Positions 44,467-54,033 of a stretch of 64,000 nt of DNA are shown piece by piece. Location: the NCBI GenBank assembly GCA_031292255.1, contig JARLHN010000033.1, positions 62,001 to 126,000 of the forward strand, given 5' to 3'. Positions within the stretch are counted from its first letter, which is position 1. Each line of letters starts with the position of its first letter. Source of the DNA: Oryzomonas sp. (lineage in GTDB: Bacteria > Desulfobacterota > Desulfuromonadia > Geobacterales > Pseudopelobacteraceae). The position numbers and the translations under genes were made by a program. The notes beneath the pieces are model-generated. The model saw nothing but the letters and a program-made list of their open reading frames with translations, was not told the origin of the DNA and did no database searches.

Positions 44467-47400
44467 TCATACCTCTATCCTGAATTCGGCACCATCTACT
44501 GTGTTCCGTACTGTAAGACTCCCATTCATGTTTTTTTCGATGATGGTTTTCGACATGAACAAGCCGACTCCTGTCCCAAGCTGCGGTCCCTTGGTGGTGA
44601 AATAGGGATCAAAAATCTTCCCTATAATCTCCTCGGGGATCCCGCCGGCATTGTCGGAGATGGTTACGACCGCCCTTTCATTTTCGCTGCCGATTGTGAT
44701 CGTCACTCTGGGGTCTTTGATTGCCCTTTCCACTAACACGTCCCTAGCATTGTTCAGGATGTTGAGGACTACCTGCGCGAATTCATTCCGATAGCCATGG
44801 ATGACCGGTTCACCTGTCGTCACCAGTTCAACGTCGATATGCTGACTCTTGAAGCTGTCTTCTATCAGTGCCAAGGTGCTTTTAATCGCATTCTGCATAT
44901 TGAATTCGATTTTAATCTTGTCCGGCTTGAAGTAGTTTCTGAAATCTTCGATGGTTTGGGACATGTGCTGGATGATTTCCATGGATCTGTTGACGCTGTT
45001 ATCCAGAAGCTCCTTGGTGAATTCTCCGAGATCATGAAACATTGACAGTTGCTGAATCGTGAGACCAAGTGTGTTCAGCGGCTGACGCCACTGGTGGGCG
45101 ATATTGCCGATCATCTCCCCCATGGCCGCCAGGCGGCTCTGCTGTATGAGCATCTGCTCTTTTTCGCGCAGAGTCTCCGTGGTCTGTATGCGCTCCTCAG
45201 TCTCAATCTTCAACCGCTCCAAATTGGCTAACAGTTCCTCCGTCCGTTCCGCAACCCGATTTTCCAACTCATTGTTCAGTTTTTTCAGCGCTTCCTCGGC
45301 CCGTTTACGGTTGGTTATATCCAGAACTGAGCCGATTGATCCTTCAAAGCAACCATCTTGACTGTAGATCCCCTTGACGTAGATCAACGCAACGACTTTT
45401 TCTCCTGACTTTGAAACATAACTCTTTTCAAGAGAGTAATGGTCAATTTCACCCCTCACGAGCATTTTGAATATATCAATGCTTTTCTCAACATCATCCG
45501 GATAGGTTATTTCAGAAATGCTCATTCTTCCGATAAGTTCGTCTTTTGCATATCCCAGCAAATTGCAGAACGCTCCATTAACATTGGTGATAATAAAATC
45601 TCTGTCTACGGCCAACACTCCTGTGATCGAATTCTCAAACAAAGAGCGATAATGTGATTCACTTGCGTAAATAGCTTCTTCGGCATTCTTTTGATCGGTA
45701 ATATCAACATGAGTACCAATCATATGAATTGCCTTACCATCAGGACTGCGCTTGATTGCCTTGCCTCGTCCAAGTATCCATCGCCAGTCACCATTTTTGG
45801 CAAGCATGCGGAACTCGACCTTGAATGAGTCAATTTCGTTGTTTATGCATTGTTCATTAACGGTAATTGTTCGATCTTTGTCATCTGGGTGAATGAGTCT
45901 CGTCCAGGTTTCGAGCTCATGAGGTAATTCATCTGGTTCATACCCAAGCATCCGAAAGTAGCCAGGGCTGTAGTATACCTTTCCCGAGGGTATATCCCAG
46001 TCCCAAAGACCGTCCTGTGTCGCCTCCATCGCATTCCAGAACTGTTCCTCGCTTTTTCGCAAAGTCTCATTGGCCTGTTTGCGCTCAGTGGTGTCGCGGG
46101 TAACTCCGAGTAATGCCTTGATTACGCCCTGCTCGTCCCGAAAAGGCACCGCATGGGTTTCTAGCCAGATATGCCTCCCTTTGAGTCCTACCGTTTCAAA
46201 TTCAAGCGTTCCGGGCACTCCCTGGAAAACGCTTTGCGTCAGTGCTATGAAATCTGCTCTGTTTGGCTCCGCAACAAAAGGATAAAAACAGTATCCCTTT
46301 ACCTGTTCAAAAGATTCTGCTTGAATCATCTCCAGGCCTGCCGGGTTCATCATCAGCAGGTTGCCATCGATATCAAGCATTTTTATACATTCCGGTTCCA
46401 AGTCTATGATTGTTTTCAAGAACAGTTCGCTGTGAGACAAAGCTTCTTCGATTTCTTTGCGTTCGGTAATATCCTGAACGGTGCCAATCAAAGACAGTAT
46501 GTTGCCGTTACTATCAAATTCCACCGAACCACGGCCATTCACCCATCTTTTTTCTCCATCGTTTTTACGAATTATCCGGTACTCCATTGAAAAAGGTTTC
46601 CGATTGGAAATGACATCCTCCATCAGGTATCTACTCATGTAGTCGCGGTCATCAGGATGTACGATATCAAGCCACCCCTGAATGCTTCTGTTGTAATTCT
46701 CATCAATACCAAAAATAGTATCCAGAACTTCAGACGTTTCCCATTTGCCAGAGATAAAATCGGCAAAATAAGAGCCTATGGATGCCGAACGTTGCGACTC
46801 CTTAAAAAAATATTCACTCTTTTTCAGTGCCATCTCGGAGATTTTTTCGGCAGTAATGTCTTGGGATGATCCATAAAGCAGCAAATAGTCAGGCTCTTCG
46901 CCTGCTTCACAGCGGCATGACTCCTTGAGCCATCGAATATCTCCACGCTTGGTTAGTATCCTAAATTCTGAGATTACATGATCTCCCGGTCTTAATTCAA
47001 TAAGACTACGGGCGATACGTTCACGGTCATCATCAACAACTAAAGTCAGCCAGCACCCAATATCAATCAACTCATCCTGAGAGTAGCCCGTAATAGCCTC
47101 AAAGGCTCCTCCAAGCCATTGAATGCGAAATGGCGTTGTAGAACTTCGTGAACACATATATACGAAGTCACTAGTAAGGCCTGTAAACCTTCGGTATCGC
47201 TCTTCACTTTGTTGCAGTGCTTTCTCGGCCTTTTGCCGATCTGAAACGTCTTTGACGGTAGCCAAGTAGCGAATGATTTGGCCAGATTTGTCCTTCATCT
47301 CTGATGGGTAAAGAATGACAGGAAACCGTTCTCCGTTCTTGCGTTTGAATATCAATTCCCTTTCCATAAACTTATTGATGCTCATGTCTCCGAATGCCGC

Positions 47401-48351
47401 TATATGGGTTGCTATCTGCTCCTCTGGCCAATATATGTGCGGAAGGCCGCTGCCTAGAAGTTCTTCTTTGCTGTATCCAGTCATCGCACAGAATGCGTCA
47501 TTCACCTCAACGTGTACTCCGTTAGGATCAAATACCGTGATTCCATCGTGGATCGCTGCAAAAAGCCCGTGAAGATAATCGGATGTCTCTTTATATTTTT
47601 GTTCGGTAAGTTTACGCTCAGTGATGTCCTTGATAAAACACAGACTACACCGAGTTCCATCGATGTCTAATAATTCACTGGAAACCCAAAAATAACGAAT
47701 CTCATTTTTTACCCGATATCTGAATTCATGATTTTTTAAAAAACCATTATTGGTTAATTTTTCAAAAAATTGCTGCCTTTCGCTTGCATCAAGCCAGAAT
47801 CCTAGTTCCAGCGATGTATGACCGATTACTTCATCCCGCTGCAAACCGGTTATTTCTAGAAATGCATCGTTCACATCAAGGTATCTGCCATCTACCATGG
47901 ATGTGATTACCATTGCCTCCGGGCTCACCTTAAATACCTTGGTAAATTTTTCCTCACTCTTTTGCAACGCCTCTTCAGCCTGCTTTCGCTTAGTTATATC
48001 CCTGACTATGGAAAAGAACGATCCTCCATTATGGGGGGAATAGTTGACGCTTACCTCAACATCTATGGCATTCCCGTTTTTATGGAGTTGCTTGGTATCG
48101 AACCGAAGTGAACCCTTTTGCATTATTTCCTGAGAGCGTTTCGCCACATCACCGGCACTGTCGATTGCCTCGACGTCAGACATGTGCATGGTAAGAAGCT
48201 GGTCACGGGTATACCCCAACATTTGAGAGTAGCTCTCATTGACGTCAATGATGTAACCGGTGGCATTTGCCAGGGTGAATCCATCCACAGATGAAGCTAA
48301 TATGGTACGGAACATATCGTACTCTCCATGACCATGGTGCTCATTATCCAT
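44467..48351 (-). CDS. Multi-PAS sensor histidine kinase (about eight PAS domains)
   Basis: A 1294-residue cytoplasmic kinase without membrane helices. It has eight tandem PAS/PAC units of about 120 residues each, roughly residues 12-1020; GFTLANATGYIIDVNESYS is the first and GVLAVDRDFIITNVNGAFC the last. A coiled coil follows (about 1025-1060). The kinase starts with SRLAAMGEMIGNIAHQWRQP and has the ATPase blocks LNNARD, DNAGGIPEEI and GTGVGLFMSKTIIEKNM. The HQWRQPLN H-box marks a branch common in Geobacter-like bacteria. No partner regulator is adjacent. It may sense redox state or small molecules. Confidence 0.92.
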   Translation of the reverse strand: MDNEHHGHGEYDMFRTILASSVDGFTLANATGYIIDVNESYSQMLGYTRDQLLTMHMSDVEAIDSAGDVAKRSQEIMQKGSLRFDTKQLHKNGNAIDVEVSVNYSPHNGGSFFSIVRDITKRKQAEEALQKSEEKFTKVFKVSPEAMVITSMVDGRYLDVNDAFLEITGLQRDEVIGHTSLELGFWLDASERQQFFEKLTNNGFLKNHEFRYRVKNEIRYFWVSSELLDIDGTRCSLCFIKDITERKLTEQKYKETSDYLHGLFAAIHDGITVFDPNGVHVEVNDAFCAMTGYSKEELLGSGLPHIYWPEEQIATHIAAFGDMSINKFMERELIFKRKNGERFPVILYPSEMKDKSGQIIRYLATVKDVSDRQKAEKALQQSEERYRRFTGLTSDFVYMCSRSSTTPFRIQWLGGAFEAITGYSQDELIDIGCWLTLVVDDDRERIARSLIELRPGDHVISEFRILTKRGDIRWLKESCRCEAGEEPDYLLLYGSSQDITAEKISEMALKKSEYFFKESQRSASIGSYFADFISGKWETSEVLDTIFGIDENYNRSIQGWLDIVHPDDRDYMSRYLMEDVISNRKPFSMEYRIIRKNDGEKRWVNGRGSVEFDSNGNILSLIGTVQDITERKEIEEALSHSELFLKTIIDLEPECIKMLDIDGNLLMMNPAGLEMIQAESFEQVKGYCFYPFVAEPNRADFIALTQSVFQGVPGTLEFETVGLKGRHIWLETHAVPFRDEQGVIKALLGVTRDTTERKQANETLRKSEEQFWNAMEATQDGLWDWDIPSGKVYYSPGYFRMLGYEPDELPHELETWTRLIHPDDKDRTITVNEQCINNEIDSFKVEFRMLAKNGDWRWILGRGKAIKRSPDGKAIHMIGTHVDITDQKNAEEAIYASESHYRSLFENSITGVLAVDRDFIITNVNGAFCNLLGYAKDELIGRMSISEITYPDDVEKSIDIFKMLVRGEIDHYSLEKSYVSKSGEKVVALIYVKGIYSQDGCFEGSIGSVLDITNRKRAEEALKKLNNELENRVAERTEELLANLERLKIETEERIQTTETLREKEQMLIQQSRLAAMGEMIGNIAHQWRQPLNTLGLTIQQLSMFHDLGEFTKELLDNSVNRSMEIIQHMSQTIEDFRNYFKPDKIKIEFNMQNAIKSTLALIEDSFKSQHIDVELVTTGEPVIHGYRNEFAQVVLNILNNARDVLVERAIKDPRVTITIGSENERAVVTISDNAGGIPEEIIGKIFDPYFTTKGPQLGTGVGLFMSKTIIEKNMNGSLTVRNTVDGAEFRIEV

Positions 48352-48479
48352 ATCCAGCTCCTATGGAACCATTTTATCTTGTAATTCAAAGCTGGCAAGA
48401 AGGTATTCAGCGTCATCAGCCAAAATAGTTTTAACCCGTGAATAGTGATTATAGTTCGGGTTTTGAATTTTGTTCATAA

Positions 48480-48502
48480 AGCCTCCTCAAAATAAGGAGG
48501 CT
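48480..48502 (-). terminator. Hairpin after the integrase remnant
   Basis: AGCCTCCT/AGGAGGCT, an 8-bp perfect stem with a 7-base loop, followed on the minus strand by TTTAT. It lies about 33 bases past the integrase remnant's stop. Confidence 0.6.
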
Positions 48503-48534
48503 ATAATAGCTGTCTGATGGATAATATCAATAAA

Positions 48535-48913
48535 TTATGCGGCATTTGTGCGGAATGGTATCATCTTCTTCCCTGCTTTCAGGTCATCCAGGTAATCAGC
48601 CCCAAGTTGCATCATCTTCTTACGTTCATCAAGGTGTGAGGTTCGGTTGTAAGCTGTCTCAAGATGAATGACTTAATTGATGTTTGATGAACGCAGGCCG
48701 GACTTTCAAAACTTCATCAAGAATTGTTCTGGCGGATGCCCTAAAGCCGTGAGCGGCCGCCTCATCCTTAGTGAACCCCAAATGCCGCAATGCTCCATTC
48801 AAGGCATTGTCTGACAGACCGCGCAACGGTGAGCGGTTGCAGGGGAAAAGATACTTGCCATAACGCCTCGATAATATCCGCCGATGACCCTGATGATCCA
48901 GGGTTGATTCCAA
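48535..48913 (-). pseudogene. Tyrosine integrase (P4-type) remnant, C-terminal catalytic domain
   Basis: The frame from 48913 reads SDNALNGALRHLGFTKDEAA, then AHGFRASARTILDEVL with a catalytic arginine, and IKHQLSH with the histidine region, before a stop at 48659. In another frame it continues ETAYNRTSHLDERKKMMQL, with the catalytic tyrosine, to TAA at 48535-48537. So a frameshift with a small deletion split the gene, and the N-terminal arm-binding half is gone. It is typical of integrases that target tRNA genes. Confidence 0.75.
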
Positions 48914-49023
48914 TCAAACCTCCAATAGAAGCTTATGCGCCGAGTACGATGACGACTCCTGCGAGCACAGGGTGTATCCGTAGGCGGATATCATGGAATA
49001 GATTTATATCTTGTCAACTGCAG

Positions 49024-49081
49024 AATAAAATAATCTTCGTATTATTTTATTGCTTGCACATAATAACTTATATATTATATT
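49024..49081 (+). promoter_or_regulatory. Promoter and 11-bp palindrome upstream of mobile mystery protein A
   Basis: AATAAAATAAT (49024-49034) and its exact complement ATTATTTTATT (49041-49051) lie directly ahead of TTGCAC (49054-49059), a 16-base spacer, and TATATT (49076-49081). The HTH protein encoded downstream could bind the palindrome and control its own operon. Confidence 0.6.
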
Positions 49082-49112
49082 TATTGAGTAATTAAATAAT
49101 ATAGAGGTTATT

Positions 49113-49583
49113 ATGAAGCCGGCTCATAAAAGGATAATTGTCGAGCAACTGGACAAGACACTTTCCCGTTTCAAAAATGTACAAGACGTTTCTCCGCCGC
49201 CAAAGGGGTGGATTCGCGTTATCCGTGAGGCGCTAGGAATGACCGGGAAGCAGTTGGCGGAGCGTCTGGGCGTCCGACAGCCTCGCATCCCGATTTTGGA
49301 AAAGGACGAAGTCTCCGGTGCCGTATCATTAAAGACCATGCGACAGGCTGCCGAAGCCCTTGACTGCGTATTTGTCTATGCGTTAGTGCCACGTTCCACT
49401 CTGGAGAATACCATCAGAGAGCAAGTCCGGCAGATCGCCGTCGAACGGATGAAGCGCACGACCCACACGATGATACTTGAAGATCAGCAGCTTCAAGAGC
49501 CAGAACGCCAGAAAATGCTGCAATCAATGATAGAGGACCTTGTGCGGGAGATGCCGAAAGACCTTTGGAGTGCGAAATCATGA
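49113..49583 (+). CDS. Mobile mystery protein A (HTH protein)
   Basis: A 156-residue DNA-binding protein of the family named mobile mystery protein A, always met with protein B on mobile DNA. The HTH is at about 38-70: PPKGWIRVIREALGMTGKQL, then RLGVRQPRIPILEKDEVSG. The tail is helical and charged. GAGGTTATT precedes the ATG. It overlaps the protein B start by four bases (ATGA). It most likely acts as the antitoxin or repressor of the Fic protein, by analogy with HTH/Fic modules; this has not been shown from sequence. Confidence 0.88.
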   Translation: MKPAHKRIIVEQLDKTLSRFKNVQDVSPPPKGWIRVIREALGMTGKQLAERLGVRQPRIPILEKDEVSGAVSLKTMRQAAEALDCVFVYALVPRSTLENTIREQVRQIAVERMKRTTHTMILEDQQLQEPERQKMLQSMIEDLVREMPKDLWSAKS

Positions 49584-50164
49584 ATTTTGCTTATCCTGAA
49601 GGGGCAACTCCGCTTGATGCAGACGAGGCGGCGGGATTGTTGCTCACCCATATCACGAATCGTTCTGAACTGGACCGCTGGGAACAGGAAAACATTGCCG
49701 AGGCAGAAGCAGCTGTCTTCAGGCGTAAGCAGAAAGATGTACTCACCGAAACGTATATCAAGCGGCTCCATAAAAAAATGTTCGGCAACGTCTGGCGATG
49801 GGCTGGTAATTTCCGATCCACCGGTAAGAACATCGGCGTTTCTGCCTGGCAGATCGTCATTGAATTAAGAAAACTGAGCGCAGATTGCGCGGCCTGGATC
49901 GAGCATGGCACTTTTTCGCCGGATGAGATCGGCGTGCGCTTTCATCACCGACTTACGGCAATTCATCCATTTCCCAATGGTAACGGTCGTCATGCCCGCT
50001 TGATGACCGACATTGTTCTTGTTCATCTCTTGAACCAGAAACCCTTCACATGGGGGAGCGGCAATCTGGTCAATGCCGGTGATTGTCGATTGCAGTATAT
50101 CAATGCGCTTCGTGCCGCCGACCGTCATGATTATGAACCGTTACTGGGGTTTGTCCGGTCGTAG
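49580..50164 (+). CDS. Mobile mystery protein B (Fic-domain protein)
   Basis: A 194-residue Fic/DOC protein. The complete signature HPFPNGNGRHAR is at about 129-140, so AMP- or other nucleotide-transferase chemistry should be possible. The upstream part has TETYIKRLHKKMFGNVWRWAG, usual for Fic proteins of this family. ATG 49580 overlaps the end of gene A; a TTG at 49565 is less likely. Fic proteins of this kind modify target proteins with AMP. The pair looks intact although the surrounding integrase is broken. Confidence 0.88.
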   Translation: MNFAYPEGATPLDADEAAGLLLTHITNRSELDRWEQENIAEAEAAVFRRKQKDVLTETYIKRLHKKMFGNVWRWAGNFRSTGKNIGVSAWQIVIELRKLSADCAAWIEHGTFSPDEIGVRFHHRLTAIHPFPNGNGRHARLMTDIVLVHLLNQKPFTWGSGNLVNAGDCRLQYINALRAADRHDYEPLLGFVRS

Positions 50165-50273
50165 ATATGTGCCGGAATACTGGTCGTATAGATGACCCGC
50201 CGAATCTGGGGTGGATATGCTAAATAAGCAGCAGCGCGGCCACATAAACTTCTGCATTTGGTGCACTAATGGT

Positions 50274-50314
50274 ACAAAAAAACAAAAGGCTTGCGGTCAA
50301 TGCCGTAAGCCTTT
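50274..50314 (-). terminator. Terminator of tRNA-Phe
   Basis: AAAAGGCTTACGG/CCGCAAGCCTTTT stem of 13 positions with one mismatch and a short loop, followed on the minus strand by TTTTTTT. It lies about 33 bases past the tRNA end. Confidence 0.9.
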
Positions 50315-50346
50315 TGTTTCTATATAAATATGATCAGGTGTTTAAG

Positions 50347-50422
<76 letters not shown>

Positions 50423-50499
50423 GTAAAGGATTCTTTATATACCCCGATCGTTTTGTGCTGTCAACGAAAATCTGCCTCTTCCCCGGACCTGTCTTCGAA

Positions 50500-51576
50500 T
50501 TATTGGTTTTCGGCCCGCTGAATCCGGATGGGAACATAGTTGCAGAAGGGCTCTTCCTCCATGTAGTCTCCATGAACAGCATCTGCCCTTGCTCGGCAGC
50601 CGCCGCAGACGTTGATGAATTCGCATTGCCCGCATTTGCCCTTGTAGGCTTTGAAATCACGGAGATTTTGGAAGATCTCGGAATTCTCCCAGATCTCGCG
50701 GAACGGGGTCTGCTTGATGTTGCCGGCTACACGATGGAAGTAGGAGCAGGGTTTGACATTGCCGAAACAGTCGATCAGGCAGATGGTTTGGGCGGCGATG
50801 CACCCTTTGCCGCCGCCGGTTGAAAACGTCAGGGAGCGCCGTTCGAATTTGAGCCCTTCCTCCTTGGCCTTTTGGGGAACGATCCGGTAATAATGGGGGG
50901 CACAGGTAGGCCGCATGAGGATGTCGTCCTCGTTTTTTTCCTGCTGATAATGCCAGTCGAGAATTTCCTCGTAGTCCTCTTTGGAGATCAGCTCGTTCAT
51001 GATCGCTTCGCCACGGCCGGTGGGGACGATCATGAACATATACCAAGCGGTTGCTCCCAACGATTTGGCAAGCTTGAACGTGTCGGCGATGTCATGCTGA
51101 TTTCGCTTGGTAAAGGACGAGTTGATCAGGAATTTCTGGCCGTTGCGGCGAAAGATCTCGGCCGCGCGCACAACCCCTTCGAACGAGCCGGGGCACTGGC
51201 GGAAGTTGTCGTGAATCGCTGCCGTTGACCCGTCCAACGAAAGAGACACCATCTTGATGTCGGCCTGCTTCATCTTCAGGCAGATTTCGTCGGTTACCAG
51301 GGCGCCGTTGCTGGCCATGCACATGCGCAGGCCCAGCGATGTCCCGAACTGAGCCAGTTCGAAAATGTCCTGCCTCATCAGCGGTTCGCCGCCGGAAAGC
51401 ACCACGACCGGTTTGGAGAATGCGGCGATCTCGGACAGCAGCTTTTTTCCCTCATCGGTCGTGAAATCCCCTTCCGAAGAGGTCATGTCCGAAGAACAGC
51501 GGCAGTGTACGCAACGCAGATTGCATTTTTGCGTGGTTTCCCAGGCGATCCATTTAGGTACGTATTCCTCGCGCAT
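50500..51576 (-). CDS. ahbD: Radical SAM haem b synthase-like protein (AhbD type)
   Basis: A 358-residue radical SAM/SPASM enzyme. The iron-sulfur cluster motif CNLRCVHC (C18, C22, C25) is preceded by WIAWETTQK. It continues with [22 protein letters not shown], and a C-terminal SPASM cysteine set ([31 protein letters not shown]). This layout matches AhbD, which decarboxylates Fe-coproporphyrin III to haem b in anaerobes. Other ahb genes are not in this window. It may be cotranscribed with tRNA-Phe. Confidence 0.8.
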   Translation of the reverse strand: MREEYVPKWIAWETTQKCNLRCVHCRCSSDMTSSEGDFTTDEGKKLLSEIAAFSKPVVVLSGGEPLMRQDIFELAQFGTSLGLRMCMASNGALVTDEICLKMKQADIKMVSLSLDGSTAAIHDNFRQCPGSFEGVVRAAEIFRRNGQKFLINSSFTKRNQHDIADTFKLAKSLGATAWYMFMIVPTGRGEAIMNELISKEDYEEILDWHYQQEKNEDDILMRPTCAPHYYRIVPQKAKEEGLKFERRSLTFSTGGGKGCIAAQTICLIDCFGNVKPCSYFHRVAGNIKQTPFREIWENSEIFQNLRDFKAYKGKCGQCEFINVCGGCRARADAVHGDYMEEEPFCNYVPIRIQRAENQ

Positions 51577-51815
51577 AAGGCTCCCGTCTCAAAGAATAGG
51601 GCGCCGATCCGTGACGCCCAAAGTAAACTTTACCCCGAATGGCGGTGCAAACTCAAGGTAATTGTAGGAGACCCTTTGTTTGCTTGCTTCGCGGGCAAAC
51701 ACCCTATTTTTATAAGCTTGAAAGGGCAGATCAATTCTGCTATAGAAAACAAGTTAAAATTAAATATGTGCAATTCATCACGGTTTTTTTCGGGAAAATG
51801 CAAGGAGTAAAAAAC

Positions 51816-52307
51816 ATGTCCACTGCGCAGATGGTCATGTACGAAGAAGAGTTTCAGAAGATCAACGAGATTATGAACAGGCTCTTGAAAGAGGCAAACG
51901 CCAAGGTCATCTTTCTGGTGGACAAAAACGGCCAACTTATTTCGGGAGTGGGTGAAACGGAACGTTTCGACACCACGTCGCTGGCCTCTCTTACCGCCGG
52001 CAATATCGCTGCAACGGGGGGTCTCGCCAAACTTATCGGGGAAAAGGAATTTTCGATCCTTTTCCACGAGGGCGAGAAGGACAACCTCCACATCTCAATC
52101 GTTGGCGGCAGGGTTATCCTGGTCGTGCTGTTCGACAGCCGCTCATCCCTCGGCTTGGTGCGGCTACGGGTCAAGAAGTCTTCTGAAGAGCTTTCGACGA
52201 TTTTCGAGGTTTTGCTGAAAAAAGCCGAAGACAAGGAAAGGCGTGGGGTGTCTGATTTCCCCTTTGCCGAGATTACCGATGACGATATTGATAGCCTGTT
52301 CAGTTAG
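51816..52307 (+). CDS. mglB: Roadblock/LC7 domain protein (MglB-like)
   Basis: A 163-residue Roadblock/LC7 protein. EEFQKINEIMNRLLKEANAK and LTAGNIAATGGLAKLIGEKE are typical. It should be the GTPase-activating partner of MglA. AAGGAG is eight bases before ATG 51816; the longer frame starting at 51639 is not family-like. The C-terminal 25 residues are acidic (FAEITDDDIDSLFS). It is followed 21 bases later by mglA. Confidence 0.88.
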   Translation: MSTAQMVMYEEEFQKINEIMNRLLKEANAKVIFLVDKNGQLISGVGETERFDTTSLASLTAGNIAATGGLAKLIGEKEFSILFHEGEKDNLHISIVGGRVILVVLFDSRSSLGLVRLRVKKSSEELSTIFEVLLKKAEDKERRGVSDFPFAEITDDDIDSLFS

Positions 52308-52328
52308 AGACTTCGAGGTGCGCTAGCA

Positions 52329-52916
52329 ATGTCCTTTATCAACTATGCCTCCCGCGAGATTAACTGCAAGATTGTTTATTACGGCCCGGGTTTGTGCGGC
52401 AAGACAACAAATCTCCAGTATATTTATCAAAAGACCGCTCCGGACGCCAAGGGCAAGATGATCAGCCTTGCCACTGAAACGGAACGGACGCTTTTTTTTG
52501 ATTTTCTGCCGTTGGCACTGGGAGAGATACGGGGTTTCAAAACCCGTTTTCATCTCTACACCGTTCCGGGGCAGGTTTTTTATGATGCCTCCCGCAAGCT
52601 GATACTGAAGGGGGTTGACGGCGTTGTTTTTGTGGCCGACTCCCAGGAAGAGCGCACAGATGCCAATTGCGAATCGTTGGACAATCTGCGGGGAAATCTC
52701 CAGGAACAGGGCTATGATCTTGACAAGCTCCCCTATGTCGTTCAGTACAACAAGCGCGACCTGAACAATATACTGAGCATTGAAGAGTTGCGCCGCGATG
52801 TCAATCCGACGAATGTCCCTGAGTTTGAGGCGTGCGCCACAACCGGGGAAGGTGTGTTCGAGACCCTCAAGGCGGTTGCCAAGTTGATCCTGATGGACTT
52901 GAAAAAAGGTAGATAA
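52329..52916 (+). CDS. mglA: MglA-like small GTPase
   Basis: A 195-residue Ras-like GTPase. P-loop [10 protein letters not shown] (about 19-28), the MglA-specific [14 protein letters not shown] switch II, the YNKRDL specificity motif and the [14 protein letters not shown]5 region are all present. MglA sets polarity of motility or pili in Myxococcus and related bacteria. With mglB it forms a conserved pair; the two probably act together to place polar machinery. Confidence 0.93.
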   Translation: MSFINYASREINCKIVYYGPGLCGKTTNLQYIYQKTAPDAKGKMISLATETERTLFFDFLPLALGEIRGFKTRFHLYTVPGQVFYDASRKLILKGVDGVVFVADSQEERTDANCESLDNLRGNLQEQGYDLDKLPYVVQYNKRDLNNILSIEELRRDVNPTNVPEFEACATTGEGVFETLKAVAKLILMDLKKGR

Positions 52917-52993
52917 GAACGGAATACTATTGTCTGAAGGCCCATGAAATGTGACACTCTGGGCTTTCGAGCGAGCAATTGTGGAGGTTTAAC

Positions 52994-53335
52994 ATGTCAA
53001 CGGAGCTGATCGACGTACCCAGGGGAATGAAAATCGTCAAATCGATCCTCGTCAAGCGTCTCCAGACACCCGGCTATTTTGCTGACGTCTACCTGGTTAT
53101 GAATAACGGACAATATGAGGCAGCTTTATTCATCAACGACAAATACAAGCCCGGTCCCCCGATCCCTTACCCGCTGGATAATCCTACCGAGGAAGTTACC
53201 CATTGGATGGGGGTGCGGCCGAGCGTGGGGCTGAGCCCTGAAGAGGCGGACCGTATAATCAACGAGGTGGAAAGCGAAAATGCCATTCATCGGAAGAAGA
53301 TGCAGGATCGCTGGAACAAGAGCGATATCCCGTAG
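52994..53335 (+). CDS. Conserved-looking protein of unknown function (113 aa)
   Basis: A soluble 113-residue protein with no signal peptide or membrane helix. ILVKRLQTPGYFADVYLVMN and YKPGPPIPYPLDNPTEEVTH are well-composed stretches, and the C-terminus is a charged helix. I do not recognise the family. ATG 52994 has TGGAGG seven bases upstream. It follows mglA by 77 bases on the same strand and might belong to the same transcript. Confidence 0.7.
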   Translation: MSTELIDVPRGMKIVKSILVKRLQTPGYFADVYLVMNNGQYEAALFINDKYKPGPPIPYPLDNPTEEVTHWMGVRPSVGLSPEEADRIINEVESENAIHRKKMQDRWNKSDIP

Positions 53336-53408
53336 GTCTCTTTCGGCTTGATTTTTTCAAACCCGCGTGGTAATTAGAAGGCCCGCTTGAATTGGGGTGG
53401 CGATATCC

Positions 53409-53501
53409 GGAGAGATGGCCGAGTAGGTCGAAGGCGCTCGCCTGCTAAGCGAGTATACTGGGAAACCGGTATCGAGGGTTCGAATCCCTCTCTCTCCGCC
53501 A
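53409..53501 (+). tRNA. tRNA-Ser (anticodon GCT)
   Basis: A 93-base class II tRNA: acceptor GGAGAGA/TCTCTCC, anticodon loop CTGCTAA (GCT), a long variable arm (GTATACTGGGAAACCGGTATC) and T-loop TTCGAAT, with encoded CCA. No own terminator is visible. The following gene starts 44 bases later. Confidence 0.96.
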
Positions 53502-53545
53502 TTTGCGTTGTGATAACGGGTGTTTTTTTGACTATAGTCGCTCGC

Positions 53546-54022
53546 ATGCAAAGGTTACTGTTTGTTGTCGTGCTTATCCTGTCGGCGGCCCTGATGGGAT
53601 GTCAGCAAAAAGACCAGAAGCCGCCGCTGAAAATAGATGCGGCCGGGTCGCATATGGACAAGAAGGAAGCGGCCGTTGTTGTCCCCGATTCCGTGAAGAA
53701 GAGATGGAAGGCGGTGAAGATCGCCGTCATTGACAAGGCGAACATCAAAGAAACCGTCTATACCATCCCCGTCGGCAGTTCCGTTTCCATCCCCGAATCA
53801 TCCTTGAACATCGAAGTTGAGGCGTTTCTTCCGGCTTTCATCATGGAAGGTTCCGTCATGACCACCTCCTCGAACGAGCTGAAAAATCCCGGTGCAAAAG
53901 TCAAGATAACCGAAAAAGGGAATTTCATCTTCAATGGCTGGCTTTTTGCCCGGTTTCCCACCAACACGTCCATTCATCCCAACTATGGTTTTACCCTGGT
54001 CGATGCGGTTCCTGCCAAATAA
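53546..54022 (+). CDS. DUF2155-domain lipoprotein
   Basis: A 158-residue protein. MQRLLFVVVLILSAALMGC is a lipoprotein signal (Cys19). The DUF2155 domain follows: VKIAVIDKANIKETVYTIPV, VGSSVSIPESSLNIEVEAFL and FNGWLFARFPTNTSIHPNYG. The function of DUF2155 is unknown; members are usually envelope proteins. The family's usual cysteines are not obvious. The frame opens upstream inside tRNA-Ser, so ATG 53546 is the sensible start. Confidence 0.82.
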   Translation: MQRLLFVVVLILSAALMGCQQKDQKPPLKIDAAGSHMDKKEAAVVVPDSVKKRWKAVKIAVIDKANIKETVYTIPVGSSVSIPESSLNIEVEAFLPAFIMEGSVMTTSSNELKNPGAKVKITEKGNFIFNGWLFARFPTNTSIHPNYGFTLVDAVPAK

Positions 54023-54033
54023 GTAGTGAATAG

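Noticed and set aside
43611-50164. A classical complete genomic island with att repeats
   Set aside because: I found no clear direct repeat of either tRNA 3' end at the other side, and the integrase is broken, so only an accessory region with relics can be claimed.
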